A stretch of DNA of 8,338 nucleotides from assembly GCA_045603285.1 (NCBI GenBank), contig JAZULW010000046.1, positions 1 to 8,338 of the forward strand, given 5' to 3'. This document shows positions 1 to 6,759 of the stretch, piece after piece. The position numbers and the translations under genes were made by a program. A model generated the notes under the pieces. It was given only the letters and a program-made list of their open reading frames with translations, ran no database searches and was not told where the DNA came from. This DNA comes from RGIG3009 sp045603285. Its GTDB lineage: Bacteria; Bacillota; Clostridia; Oscillospirales; Acutalibacteraceae. Within the stretch, counting starts at the first letter, position 1; the number at the start of each line of letters is the position of its first letter.

Positions 1-151
1 GGCTATTAAACCGACTCTTACTCCCGAAAAGAAAGGTATCCACTTTTTCGTCTACAATCCGTTTTTCCATTATCTCATAAAGTGTTGATTTCAGTTCCTC
101 GGTTTCGTTTATCGTTCTATGGCCGAAAAAGGAACAGGTATTTTTACACAA
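1..151 (-). CDS. SLOG-like (YpsA/DprA-related) Rossmannoid protein, N-terminal part, cut by the left edge
   Basis: About 50 residues are visible before the gene runs off the left edge. The frame opens after a TGA at 160-158. It has no in-frame ATG near the conserved start, so TTG at 151-149 is the likely start. It is preceded by a GGGCGGTG ribosome-binding-like sequence (166-159) at about 7 nt spacing. Near the N-terminus is CSFFGHR, then a charged helix (INETEELKSTLYEIMEKRI), then VDTFLFGSKSRFN. From memory this CxFFGHR plus FLFGSxSxF(N/D) pattern marks a family of small clostridial SLOG-like proteins. SLOG domains are proposed to bind nucleotide-like small ligands; no reaction is established for this subgroup. 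The gene is divergent from the XRE regulator at 246. The family call is fairly sure, the start less so, and the function is unknown. Confidence 0.68.
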   Translation of the reverse strand, partial: MCKNTCSFFGHRTINETEELKSTLYEIMEKRIVDEKVDTFLFGSKSRFNS

Positions 152-177
152 AATAAATCACCGCCCGAACAAGCTTG

Positions 178-187
178 CCATATATGG
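178..187. promoter_or_regulatory. 10-bp perfect palindrome in the divergent intergenic region
   Basis: CCATATATGG is a perfect palindrome between the left SLOG-like gene and the XRE gene, just upstream of the SLOG-like gene's ribosome binding site. It could be a protein-binding site or part of a minus-strand -10 region (TATATG on that strand). With no second copy visible, its role is a guess. Confidence 0.25.
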
Positions 188-200
188 TCGCTGCTGTTTC

Positions 201-236
201 CCTAAAAAGCATAAACTATAGATAGAACTTTTTAGG
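201..236. promoter_or_regulatory. Inverted repeat, probable operator of the XRE regulator, overlapping its ribosome binding site
   Basis: CCTAAAAAG (201-209) and CTTTTTAGG (228-236) form perfect 9-bp arms around an 18-bp AT-rich spacer that contains ATAAACTATAGA, a -10-like sequence. The right arm overlaps the Shine-Dalgarno sequence TAGGAG (233-238) of the gene starting at 246. A DNA operator for the small HTH protein is the simplest reading. If transcription starts upstream of 201, the same arms could instead form an RNA hairpin that hides the ribosome binding site. Confidence 0.55.
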
Positions 237-245
237 AGTGATGTT

Positions 246-488
246 ATGAATACAAGAAAAGCCATAGCAAATAGAGTGTTAGAATTATGTGAGGAAAAGA
301 GGTTGTCGGTAAATGCTCTGGCAAGAATCTCTGCCGTTCCACCTTCAATATTAAAGAATATAATACATGGCGGAAGCAAGAACGCAGGTATTGTTACACT
401 TAAGAAATTATGTGACGGTTTTGAAATATCCCTTTATGACTTTTTCGACACAGAAATATTTAAAACTTTGGAACAGGAAATCAAATAA
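246..488 (+). CDS. Small XRE-family helix-turn-helix transcriptional regulator (80 aa)
   Basis: This is a cytosolic DNA-binding protein made almost entirely of one Cro/C1-type helix-turn-helix domain. After an N-terminal helix (AIANRVLELCEEKRL, about 6-20), the HTH pair is SVNALARISA (21-30) and the likely recognition helix PPSILKNII (32-40). Further helices follow, and the tail is FFDTEIFKTLEQEIK (66-80). The pattern of a SKNAGIVTLKKLCDG segment followed by SLYDFF is typical of short clostridial XRE regulators. The ATG at 246 has the Shine-Dalgarno TAGGAG 7 nt upstream. No ligand or oligomerisation domain is present, so it may act as a simple autorepressor or need a partner. It is divergent from the SLOG-like gene and is followed by a strong terminator. 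Its low GC (about 36%) contrasts with the core of the window and hints at acquisition. Its targets are unknown; self-regulation through the inverted repeat at 201-236 is inferred. Confidence 0.9.
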   Translation: MNTRKAIANRVLELCEEKRLSVNALARISAVPPSILKNIIHGGSKNAGIVTLKKLCDGFEISLYDFFDTEIFKTLEQEIK

Positions 489-500
489 TACGCTGTTAAC

Positions 501-537
501 AAAAAACTCTCTGCTAAAATTCAGCAGAGAGTTTTTT
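501..537. terminator. Bidirectional intrinsic terminator after the XRE gene
   Basis: ACTCTCTGCT (506-515) pairs perfectly with AGCAGAGAGT (523-532) around a 7-nt loop. It is flanked by an A-run at 501-505 and a T-run to 537, so the hairpin has a U-tract on either strand. It ends the XRE transcript 13 nt after its stop codon. Confidence 0.9.
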
Positions 538-540
538 ATC

Positions 541-686
541 CTTTATAATACGGCTTCTATGGTTGGGTGCTTTTTCTTTTTTATTCGAAAGAACACGTAA
601 AAAGGGGAGGAGTGTCCGCGTCACGGACGGAAGGGCTGCTTTCCGATAATATCCACCATTTTGAGGAAATGTTTTCGATTTAGTGA
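541..686. other. Gene-free stretch with two short hairpins; possible remnant of a repeat
   Basis: No convincing gene is seen here. GTCCG (614-618) pairs with CGGAC (624-628), and CGGAA (625 onward) can alternatively pair with TTCCG near 643-648, giving a GC-rich, structured stretch inside AT-rich surroundings. A purine-rich AAAAGGGGAGG lies just before it (about 600-610). It is followed only 1 nt later by a possible GTG with a 23-codon frame ending at 683, which is too closely spaced to be a believable start. It may be the remains of a dispersed repeat, but a second copy is not in this window. Confidence 0.3.
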
Positions 687-715
687 TTGATTTTATACGC
701 ATTATGTGATATAGT
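687..715 (+). promoter_or_regulatory. Promoter of the MalY/PatB-like gene
   Basis: The -35 box is TTGATT (687-692) and the -10 box TATAGT (710-715), with 17-bp spacing. The -10 is extended by TGA directly upstream (707-709). This predicts a transcription start near 722 and a leader of about 60 nt. No terminator-antiterminator structure or recognisable riboswitch is seen in that leader. Confidence 0.6.
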
Positions 716-782
716 TCAGTTATCGGAATTTAATAAAAACGGCTATAACGGCGGTAAAGATTATGACAAAGGGGAATGTACA

Positions 783-1952
783 ATGAACTACAATTTTGAT
801 GCGTTTGTAGACCGCAAGGCAACCGGTGCGAGCAAATGGGTGTTCGCTCCCGAAGGCACGATACCCATGACCGTGGCGGATATGGATTTTCGTCTTGCGC
901 CTGAAATCATTGAGGCGATCAAAGAGGCGGCGGACCGCGGCGAATCGGGCTACGTGAGCATTGGCGAAGAGGATTATCAGGCCGTTATCGACTGGGTTAA
1001 GGATATTAACGGCACTGAAATCAAGAGAGAGCACCTGATTTCCACCCCCGGTGTGTTGTATGCCGCACGTACCGCCATGTACGCGTTGACCCAACCGGGC
1101 GACAAGGTCGTGGTGCACCGTCCGCTTCACACCCCGTCCATTGCCACCGCTTCGATGATGGGCCGCGTTCCGATGATGAACAACCTCATCTACGAGAACG
1201 GCAAATACACCATTGATTTTAACGATCTGGAGCAATGTTTCAAAGACGGTGCCAAAGTGTTTATGCTTTGCGCCCCGAACAACCCCACCGGCCGTGTGTG
1301 GACCCGGGAAGAATTGCAAAACATCGCGTATCTTGCCAACAAATACAACGTGTACGTGGTTTCGGACGAAATTCACCGCGATATCGTGTGGGGTGACAAT
1401 CGTCATATCTCGCCCACCGAAATTCCCGAACTGGCCGACCGCAGTGTGGCGGTATTCTCTACCTCCAAATCGTACAATATGGGTGCGTATCATATCGGCA
1501 GTGCGGTGGTCCCCAACGAAGATATCCGCAAAAAGCTGGTGTATCGTTTCTACGAACACGGCCATGCGTGTGACCGCCCGTCGCTTCTTTGCATCGCCGC
1601 GCAGACCGCTGCTTACACCAAGGGTAAAGCGTGGTTCGAGGCCATGAAATCCTACGTGGGCGAAAACGTTCGTCTCGCGCGCGATTACCTTGCCGATCTG
1701 CCCATTCGCCCGAACGACCCTGAAGGCACGTTCCTGCTTTGGATCGACATTTCGGAACTTGGTTTCGATGCCGAAAAGCTGCGTAACGTGATGGAATATG
1801 ACTGGAAAGTGATGTGCGATCCCGGTAGCTATTACGACACCAAGGATTATATGGACTACACCGGTCTGGAGCATCATATGAGAATGAACCTCGCCGTTCC
1901 GCGCCCGCAACTGGAAGAAGCGCTGGACAGAATCCGCAAATACTTTAAGTAA
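783..1952 (+). CDS. malY: MalY/PatB-family PLP-dependent C-S lyase (cystathionine beta-lyase-like, 389 aa)
   Basis: This is a cytosolic fold-type I PLP enzyme. The MalY/PatB family splits cysteine-type C-S bonds (cystathionine or cysteine conjugates to thiol, pyruvate and ammonia); some members act as aminotransferases. Length is normal for the family. Visible motifs include VADMDF near the start (31-36), GY (56-57), TPGV (88-91), the APNNPTG loop with Asn167, VVSDEIH with the PLP-ring Asp195, and STSKS with the Schiff-base Lys229. HMRMN carries Arg367, which should bind the substrate carboxylate. The ATG at 783 has AAAGGGGA about 7 nt upstream; an upstream in-frame start at 687 would lie on the -35 box and is rejected. 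One oddity: where MalY and cystalysin have a Tyr stacked on PLP, the alignment by eye puts His116 (RPLHTPS). The gene stands alone between its own promoter and a terminator. The family is sure; the precise substrate is not. Confidence 0.9.
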   Translation: MNYNFDAFVDRKATGASKWVFAPEGTIPMTVADMDFRLAPEIIEAIKEAADRGESGYVSIGEEDYQAVIDWVKDINGTEIKREHLISTPGVLYAARTAMYALTQPGDKVVVHRPLHTPSIATASMMGRVPMMNNLIYENGKYTIDFNDLEQCFKDGAKVFMLCAPNNPTGRVWTREELQNIAYLANKYNVYVVSDEIHRDIVWGDNRHISPTEIPELADRSVAVFSTSKSYNMGAYHIGSAVVPNEDIRKKLVYRFYEHGHACDRPSLLCIAAQTAAYTKGKAWFEAMKSYVGENVRLARDYLADLPIRPNDPEGTFLLWIDISELGFDAEKLRNVMEYDWKVMCDPGSYYDTKDYMDYTGLEHHMRMNLAVPRPQLEEALDRIRKYFK

Positions 1953-1954
1953 AC

Positions 1955-1987
1955 AAAAAAGCACCCGTCACCTGACGGGTGCTTTTT
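1955..1987. terminator. Bidirectional terminator shared by convergent genes
   Basis: GCACCCGTC (1961-1969) pairs with GACGGGTGC (1974-1982) around a 4-nt loop. T5 follows at 1983-1987 and A6 precedes at 1955-1960. It sits between the stop of the MalY-like gene (1952) and the stop of the converging CBS-domain gene (1995), so it can end both transcripts. Confidence 0.93.
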
Positions 1988-1994
1988 ACGGTTG

Positions 1995-2861
1995 CTATTC
2001 TTCCGCTTCTTCTTTGGGAAATTTTTGGATATGTACCGTTTCGATGCGGCGTTCGTCCATACTCAAGATGACGAATTCCAGTTCTTCATACGTGAGAGAA
2101 GCGTTTTCGTCCGGCTCGGGAATGCGGCCGAGTTGGTAGATGAGGAAACCGGCGAGCGTTTCGTAGTCCCCCTCGGGGAGTGTGACTCCGGTGAGTTCAC
2201 TTACCTCGTCAATGGAGAGAGAACCGTCTACCTCAAAGGTGTTCTCACCCGTTTGTTTGATCTCTTCTTCTTCGTGGTCGTACTCGTCACGGATGTTGCC
2301 GACGATGGATTCCAGCAAGTCTTCCATCGACACGATACCCGCAAGGCCGCCGTATTCGTCCAGCACCATCGCGAGCTGGATACGCTTTTCGGTCATTTCT
2401 TCAAACAGGTCTTGGCAATTTTTACTGTCGGGCACGAAGTACGGTTGCCGCATCAAGTCGCGCAGCGTAAGGCCTTCGGGCAAGGGTTTGCCGACATACG
2501 GCAACAGGTCTTTAATATACAGCACACCGACCACGTGGTCGATGTCCTCTTCGTACACAGGGATACGGGAAAAGCCGTGTTCCACACCGATGGCCAACGC
2601 CTCAAACACAGAATCTTCAATATCCAGCGCCTCCACGTTGGTGCGGGGGGTCATAATATCCTCCGCCGTGTTATCACCGAACTCGAAGATGTTGTTGATC
2701 ATATCCTTTTGTGCTTCTTCCAGGACACCGGTTTCTTCGCCTTCGTCCACGAGTTGCAAAATATCTTCCTCGGTGACGCTGTTTTTATCGTGCGAAAGGC
2801 GGCGCACAATGGTTTTGAAAATGCTCGGTCGTATATTACCGTCAGGAGCAGGGTCAGGCAT
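1995..2861 (-). CDS. CorC/HlyC-family CBS-domain protein without a membrane domain (288 aa)
   Basis: This soluble protein resembles bacterial CorC (magnesium/cobalt efflux-associated, 'hemolysin C' family). A leader helix region with VTEEDILQLVDEGEETGVLE (29-48) precedes EDIMTPRT (67-74), the entry to a CBS pair. HGFSRIPVYEEDIDHVVGVL (95-114) belongs to CBS1, and LAMVLDEYGGLAGIVSMEDL (163-182) to CBS2. The C-terminal CorC_HlyC (transporter-associated) domain spans about 205-285 (FEVDGSLSIDEV, GDYETLAGFLIYQLGRIP). The N-terminal DUF21 membrane domain of the longer relatives is absent. Start at 2861: AAAGGGGA lies 10 nt upstream, and the two upstream in-frame ATGs (2924, 2894) fall on or before the promoter boxes. 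CBS pairs usually bind adenine nucleotides. A role in divalent cation or envelope homeostasis is inferred from the family; the 'hemolysin' name is historical. Confidence 0.9.
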   Translation of the reverse strand: MPDPAPDGNIRPSIFKTIVRRLSHDKNSVTEEDILQLVDEGEETGVLEEAQKDMINNIFEFGDNTAEDIMTPRTNVEALDIEDSVFEALAIGVEHGFSRIPVYEEDIDHVVGVLYIKDLLPYVGKPLPEGLTLRDLMRQPYFVPDSKNCQDLFEEMTEKRIQLAMVLDEYGGLAGIVSMEDLLESIVGNIRDEYDHEEEEIKQTGENTFEVDGSLSIDEVSELTGVTLPEGDYETLAGFLIYQLGRIPEPDENASLTYEELEFVILSMDERRIETVHIQKFPKEEAEE

Positions 2862-2895
2862 GGGAAATGTTCCCCTTTCATATAAAATTTCAATC

Positions 2896-2924
2896 ATTAT
2901 ACACGATTCTGTTACAAATGTCAA
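2896..2924 (-). promoter_or_regulatory. Consensus promoter of the CorC-like gene
   Basis: On the minus strand TTGACA (2924-2919) and TATAAT (2901-2896) are separated by exactly 17 bp, a perfect vegetative sigma promoter. The predicted start is near 2889, giving a leader of about 28 nt before the ATG at 2861. It also excludes the longer start at 2924. Confidence 0.9.
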
Positions 2925-2961
2925 ATTGTATAAAAATTGTTGGAAAATCAGGGGTTTGCTC

Positions 2962-2990
2962 TTTACAGATTTTGAAAAAAGTGTTACAAT
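2962..2990 (+). promoter_or_regulatory. Promoter of the pyruvate:ferredoxin oxidoreductase gene
   Basis: TTTACA (2962-2967) and TACAAT (2985-2990), each one mismatch from consensus, are 17 bp apart. The predicted transcription start is near 2997, about 47 nt before the ATG at 3044. It lies back-to-back with the minus-strand promoter at 2924-2896. Confidence 0.8.
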
Positions 2991-3043
2991 GGCAGTTGGT
3001 AAACTTTAAATGTTTATATTATCCTAAAAGGAGGACATATTTC

Positions 3044-6000
3044 ATGGCAAGAAAGTTCAAAACCATGGACGGTAACAACGCCGCGGCGCATGTATCCTAT
3101 GCGTTCACCGAGGTTGCGGGTATCTACCCCATTACTCCGTCCAGCCCGATGGCAGACTATGTTGACCAATGGGCGGCCCAAGGCGTGAAAAACATTTTCG
3201 GCACCACCGTTAAGGTGTCCGAGATGCAATCCGAAGCGGGTGCCGCCGGTACGGTGCACGGCTCCCTTAACGCGGGTGCCCTTACCACCACCTACACCGC
3301 GTCACAAGGTTTGCTCCTTATGATTCCCAATATGTATAAGATCGCGGGTGAGTTGCTCCCCAGCGTGTTCCACGTGTCGGCCCGTTGTGTGGCCTCCCAC
3401 GCGCTTAACATCTTCGGCGACCACTCCGACGTGTATGCTTGCCGTCAAACCGGTTTTGCCATGTTGGCGGAAACCAACCCCCAAGAAGTGGAAGACTTGG
3501 GCGCCGTGGCGCACTTGGCTGCCATCAAAGGCCGCGTTCCTTTCATCAACTTCTTTGACGGGTTCCGTACCTCTCACGAGATCCAAAAGATCCAAATTTG
3601 GGATTATGAAGACCTCAAAGAGATGTGCGATATGGATGCCGTAGCGGCGTTCCGCAAACGCGCACTCAACCCTGAGCGTCCCGTGATGCGCGGTTCTCAC
3701 GAGAACGGCGACATCTTCTTCCAACACCGCGAAGCTTGCAACCAATACTATGACGCGCTCCCTGAGATCGTGGAAGAGTATATGGGCAAAGTGAACGCGA
3801 AACTCGGTACCAACTATCAACTGTTCAACTACTACGGCGCGCCCGATGCCGAACGCGTCATCATCGCGATGGGTTCCATTTGCGACGTGGCCGAAGAAGT
3901 CATCGACAATTTGAACGCCGCCGGCGAAAAAGTGGGCCTTATCAAAGTTCGCTTGTATCGTCCGTTCCGTGCCGACAAACTCATTGCTGCGTTGCCTGAA
4001 ACGGTGAAGAGCATTGCGGTTCTCGACCGTACTAAGGAACCCGGCGCCCTCGGTGAGCCGTTGTATCTCGATGTGGTGACCGCCCTTGCTACCCAAGGTC
4101 GTACCGGCGTGAAAGTGATTGGCGGCCGTTATGGTCTCGGTTCGAAAGACACGCCTCCTTCCAGCATCTTTGCGGTATACAAAGAGTTGGCGAAAGACGC
4201 GCCCAAAGCGCAGTTCACCATCGGTATTACCGACGACGTGACCAACCTCTCTCTGCCGGAAGAAGTGGCTCCCAACACGGCGGCTGCCGGCACCATCGAG
4301 TGCAAGTTCTGGGGTCTCGGCGGCGACGGTACGGTCGGTGCGAACAAAAACTCCATCAAGATCATCGGTGACCACACCGACAAATACGTGCAAGCGTATT
4401 TCCAATACGGCTCCAAGAAGCCCGGCGGTATCACCATTTCGCACTTGCGTTTCGGCGATCAGCCCATCAAGAGCCCGTACTACATCAACAAGGCCGACTT
4501 TGTGGCTTGCCACAACCCGTCCTACGTGATCAAGGGCTACAAGATGGTCAACGACGTGAAACCCGGCGGTGTGTTTATGATCAACTGCCAATGGTCGGCG
4601 GAAGAACTGGAGAAACACTTGAACGCGGAAGCCAAGCGCTACATCGCGAAGAACAACATCCAACTCTACACCATCAACGCCATTGACCTTGCGATGCAGA
4701 TCGGTATGGGCAAACGCACCAACACCATTCTGCAGTCCGCGTTCTTCACCTTGGCGAAAGTGATGCCGCAAGAAGAAGCCATCCAATATATGAAGGATGC
4801 TGCCACCAAGTCCTACTCCAAGAAGGGTATGGATATCGTGGAGATGAACCACAAAGCCATCGACGCCGGTGCCACCGCGTTCGTCAAAATTGATGTGCCT
4901 GCCGCGTGGGCCGATGCCACTGACGATGCTGTTGCCGTCGCCTCCGAAGGCCCCGCGAAGCTCGTCAAGATGGTGGACAACATCATGGAACCCGTCGGCA
5001 AAATGAACGGTGACAGCTTGCCTGTTTCCGCGTTTATGGATCACGCAGACGGTACGTTTGAGCAAGGCGCTTCCGCTTACGAGAAACGCGGCGTGGCCGT
5101 GATGGTTCCCGAATGGAACGAACTCACTTGTGCGAAATGTAACAAATGCTCCTTTGTTTGCCCGCACGCCACCATCCGTCCCTTTGCCTTGAATGCGGAC
5201 GAGGTTGCGGCTGCTCCGGCTAACCTCAAGAAAGCGCCGAAACCGATCGTGAAGACCGAATACACCTACACCCTCGCGGTCTCTCCGCTTGACTGTATGG
5301 GTTGCGGCGTTTGCGTTGGCGTTTGCCCGACCAACTCGCTCACCATGGTGTCGCGTGAGGCACAAGAAGATCAACAAGCGGTGTTCGATTACTGCGTGGA
5401 AAACGTGTCCCGCAAACCCGAAGTGGAAGGCAACACGGTTATTTCCAGCCAGTACAAGAAACCCTTGCTCGAGTTCTCCGGTTCTTGCGCCGGTTGCGCG
5501 GAAACCGCGTACGCTCGCCTCATCACCCAATTGTTCGGTGACAGAATGTATATCTCCAATGCCACCGGTTGCTCCTCTATCTGGGGCGGCCCTGCGGCTA
5601 CCTCTCCCTACACCGTGGACAAAGACGGTCACGGTCCCGCTTGGGCGAACTCCTTGTTTGAGGACAACGCCGAAAACGGCTTTGGTATGTACCTCGGTCA
5701 AAAAGCGGTGCGCAACCGTTTGATCGGTTTGGTGCAAGAGATGGCGGCTTCCGATAAAGCTTCCGCGGAATTCAAAGCGGCGGCGGATGCCTACCTGAAC
5801 ACCCTCGAAAACGGTGCCGAGAACGCGAAAGCGACCACCGCGTTGGTTGCCGAGCTTGAAAAAGCCGCGGCTGACGGTTGCCCGATCGCCCCGCAAATTC
5901 TCGACAGCAAAGAATTCCTCTCCAAGAAGTCCGTTTGGATCTTCGGTGGCGACGGTTGGGCTTACGACATCGGCTTTGGCGGTGTGGATCACGTGCTCGC

Positions 6001-6583
6001 TTCCGGTGAAGACGTCAACATCATGGTGTTTGATACCGAAGTATACTCCAACACCGGCGGTCAGGCCTCCAAGGCTTCGCAGATCGGTCAAGTGGCGCAA
6101 TTCGCCGCGGCCGGTAAAGCCATTGCCAAAAAGAGCCTTGCCGAAATCGCTATGTCCTACGGTTACGTGTACGTTGCGCAGATCGCGATGGGTGCGGATA
6201 TGAACCAAACCATCAAAGCGATCGCCGAAGCCGAAGCGTATCCGGGTCCGTCCCTCATCATCGGCTATGCGCCTTGCGAGATGCACTCCATCAAGGGCGG
6301 TATGGTGAACTGCCAAGCCGAGATGAAGAAGGCTGTGGACTGCGGTTACTGGCATATGTTCCGCTTCAACCCCGCCGCGAAAGATGCCGGCAAACCGGTG
6401 TTCACGGTGGACAGCAAAGCTCCCACCACGAGCTATCGCGACTTCATTATGAACGAAGCTCGTTACTCGTCCTTGACGCGTTCGTTCCCCGACCGTGCCG
6501 AGGCCTTGTTCAGCGAAGCCGAGCAAAACGCCGTTGCTCGTTACGAGCACCTGCTCAAGCTCCAAGCGCTCTACAACGACTAA
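3044..6583 (+). CDS. nifJ: Pyruvate:ferredoxin (flavodoxin) oxidoreductase, single-chain (1179 aa)
   Basis: This cytosolic homodimeric enzyme carries out pyruvate + CoA + oxidised ferredoxin to acetyl-CoA + CO2 + reduced ferredoxin, the main pyruvate exit in anaerobic clostridia. All domains of the fused form are present in order. The N-terminal half has YPITPSSP (Thr31, substrate), Glu64 (SEAG, TPP activation) and Arg114 (SARC, pyruvate carboxylate), in the same positions as the Desulfovibrio africanus enzyme. Two ferredoxin-type 4Fe-4S motifs follow: Cys696/699/702/706 with Cys761, and Cys751/754/757/761 with Cys706. The TPP domain has GDGWAYDIGFGG (969-980) and YSNTGGQ (1001-1007), and the proximal cluster ligands are Cys815, 818, 843 and 1078. 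AAAGGAGG lies 9 nt before the ATG. The C-terminus stops near where the D. africanus protective extension begins. Strong codon bias and an own promoter and terminator suggest high expression. No truncation or frameshift is seen. Confidence 0.98.
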   Translation: MARKFKTMDGNNAAAHVSYAFTEVAGIYPITPSSPMADYVDQWAAQGVKNIFGTTVKVSEMQSEAGAAGTVHGSLNAGALTTTYTASQGLLLMIPNMYKIAGELLPSVFHVSARCVASHALNIFGDHSDVYACRQTGFAMLAETNPQEVEDLGAVAHLAAIKGRVPFINFFDGFRTSHEIQKIQIWDYEDLKEMCDMDAVAAFRKRALNPERPVMRGSHENGDIFFQHREACNQYYDALPEIVEEYMGKVNAKLGTNYQLFNYYGAPDAERVIIAMGSICDVAEEVIDNLNAAGEKVGLIKVRLYRPFRADKLIAALPETVKSIAVLDRTKEPGALGEPLYLDVVTALATQGRTGVKVIGGRYGLGSKDTPPSSIFAVYKELAKDAPKAQFTIGITDDVTNLSLPEEVAPNTAAAGTIECKFWGLGGDGTVGANKNSIKIIGDHTDKYVQAYFQYGSKKPGGITISHLRFGDQPIKSPYYINKADFVACHNPSYVIKGYKMVNDVKPGGVFMINCQWSAEELEKHLNAEAKRYIAKNNIQLYTINAIDLAMQIGMGKRTNTILQSAFFTLAKVMPQEEAIQYMKDAATKSYSKKGMDIVEMNHKAIDAGATAFVKIDVPAAWADATDDAVAVASEGPAKLVKMVDNIMEPVGKMNGDSLPVSAFMDHADGTFEQGASAYEKRGVAVMVPEWNELTCAKCNKCSFVCPHATIRPFALNADEVAAAPANLKKAPKPIVKTEYTYTLAVSPLDCMGCGVCVGVCPTNSLTMVSREAQEDQQAVFDYCVENVSRKPEVEGNTVISSQYKKPLLEFSGSCAGCAETAYARLITQLFGDRMYISNATGCSSIWGGPAATSPYTVDKDGHGPAWANSLFEDNAENGFGMYLGQKAVRNRLIGLVQEMAASDKASAEFKAAADAYLNTLENGAENAKATTALVAELEKAAADGCPIAPQILDSKEFLSKKSVWIFGGDGWAYDIGFGGVDHVLASGEDVNIMVFDTEVYSNTGGQASKASQIGQVAQFAAAGKAIAKKSLAEIAMSYGYVYVAQIAMGADMNQTIKAIAEAEAYPGPSLIIGYAPCEMHSIKGGMVNCQAEMKKAVDCGYWHMFRFNPAAKDAGKPVFTVDSKAPTTSYRDFIMNEARYSSLTRSFPDRAEALFSEAEQNAVARYEHLLKLQALYND

Positions 6584-6595
6584 GCAAACCTACAC

Positions 6596-6623
6596 AAAAA
6601 CCCCCACGAAAGTGGGGGTTTTT
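6596..6623 (+). terminator. Intrinsic terminator after the oxidoreductase gene
   Basis: CCCCCAC (6601-6607) and GTGGGGG (6612-6618) pair around a GAAA tetraloop, followed by T5 (6619-6623) and preceded by A5. It lies 12 nt after the stop codon. Confidence 0.95.
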
Positions 6624-6685
6624 GCTGTTCTCGGGAGAGTAGAGTCGCCGTTTTCAGTGCGAGAGTGATGGTGCAGGGGAGTAGG

Positions 6686-6715
6686 TTGCGGTTTTTGGTA
6701 TAACGTGAGTAGAAT
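6686..6715 (+). promoter_or_regulatory. Probable promoter of the DegV-family gene
   Basis: TTGCGG (6686-6691) and TAGAAT (6710-6715) are 18 bp apart. An alternative -10, TATAAC at 6699-6704, has no good -35. The leader before the ATG at 6760 carries a small perfect hairpin, CGGTGC-GCG-GCACCG (6723-6737), with no terminator-like T-run. Confidence 0.45.
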
Positions 6716-6759
6716 AGAAGGGCGGTGCGCGGCACCGACACCCACTAAAGGAGACACTT

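Noticed and set aside
612..683. A possible 23-codon gene starting with GTG at 612
   Set aside because: The ribosome-binding-like run ends 1 nt before the GTG, too close to work, and the peptide has no recognisable feature.
687..782. An extended N-terminus for the MalY/PatB-like protein starting at 687
   Set aside because: That codon lies on the -35 box of a good promoter; the ATG at 783 has a proper ribosome binding site and matches the usual start of the family.
720..1964. A 414-codon open frame antisense to the MalY/PatB-like gene
   Set aside because: It is a shadow of the coding strand, which has all PLP-enzyme motifs; the antisense translation is low-complexity and has no ribosome binding site or promoter.
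1992..3009. Plus-strand open frames across the CorC-like gene (1992-2885 and 2182-3009)
   Set aside because: The minus strand encodes a clear CBS-pair protein with a consensus promoter. The plus-strand frames have no domain content, and the second runs across the divergent promoter region.
2867..3043. An extended N-terminus for the oxidoreductase starting at 2867
   Set aside because: It would cross both divergent promoters. The ATG at 3044 has a strong AAAGGAGG site and gives the family-typical MARKFKTMDGN start.
3302..6565. A 1087-codon open frame antisense to the oxidoreductase gene
   Set aside because: It lies wholly opposite a fully recognisable enzyme with every catalytic residue. The long open frame is a by-product of that gene's strong codon bias, and its translation shows no recognisable domain.
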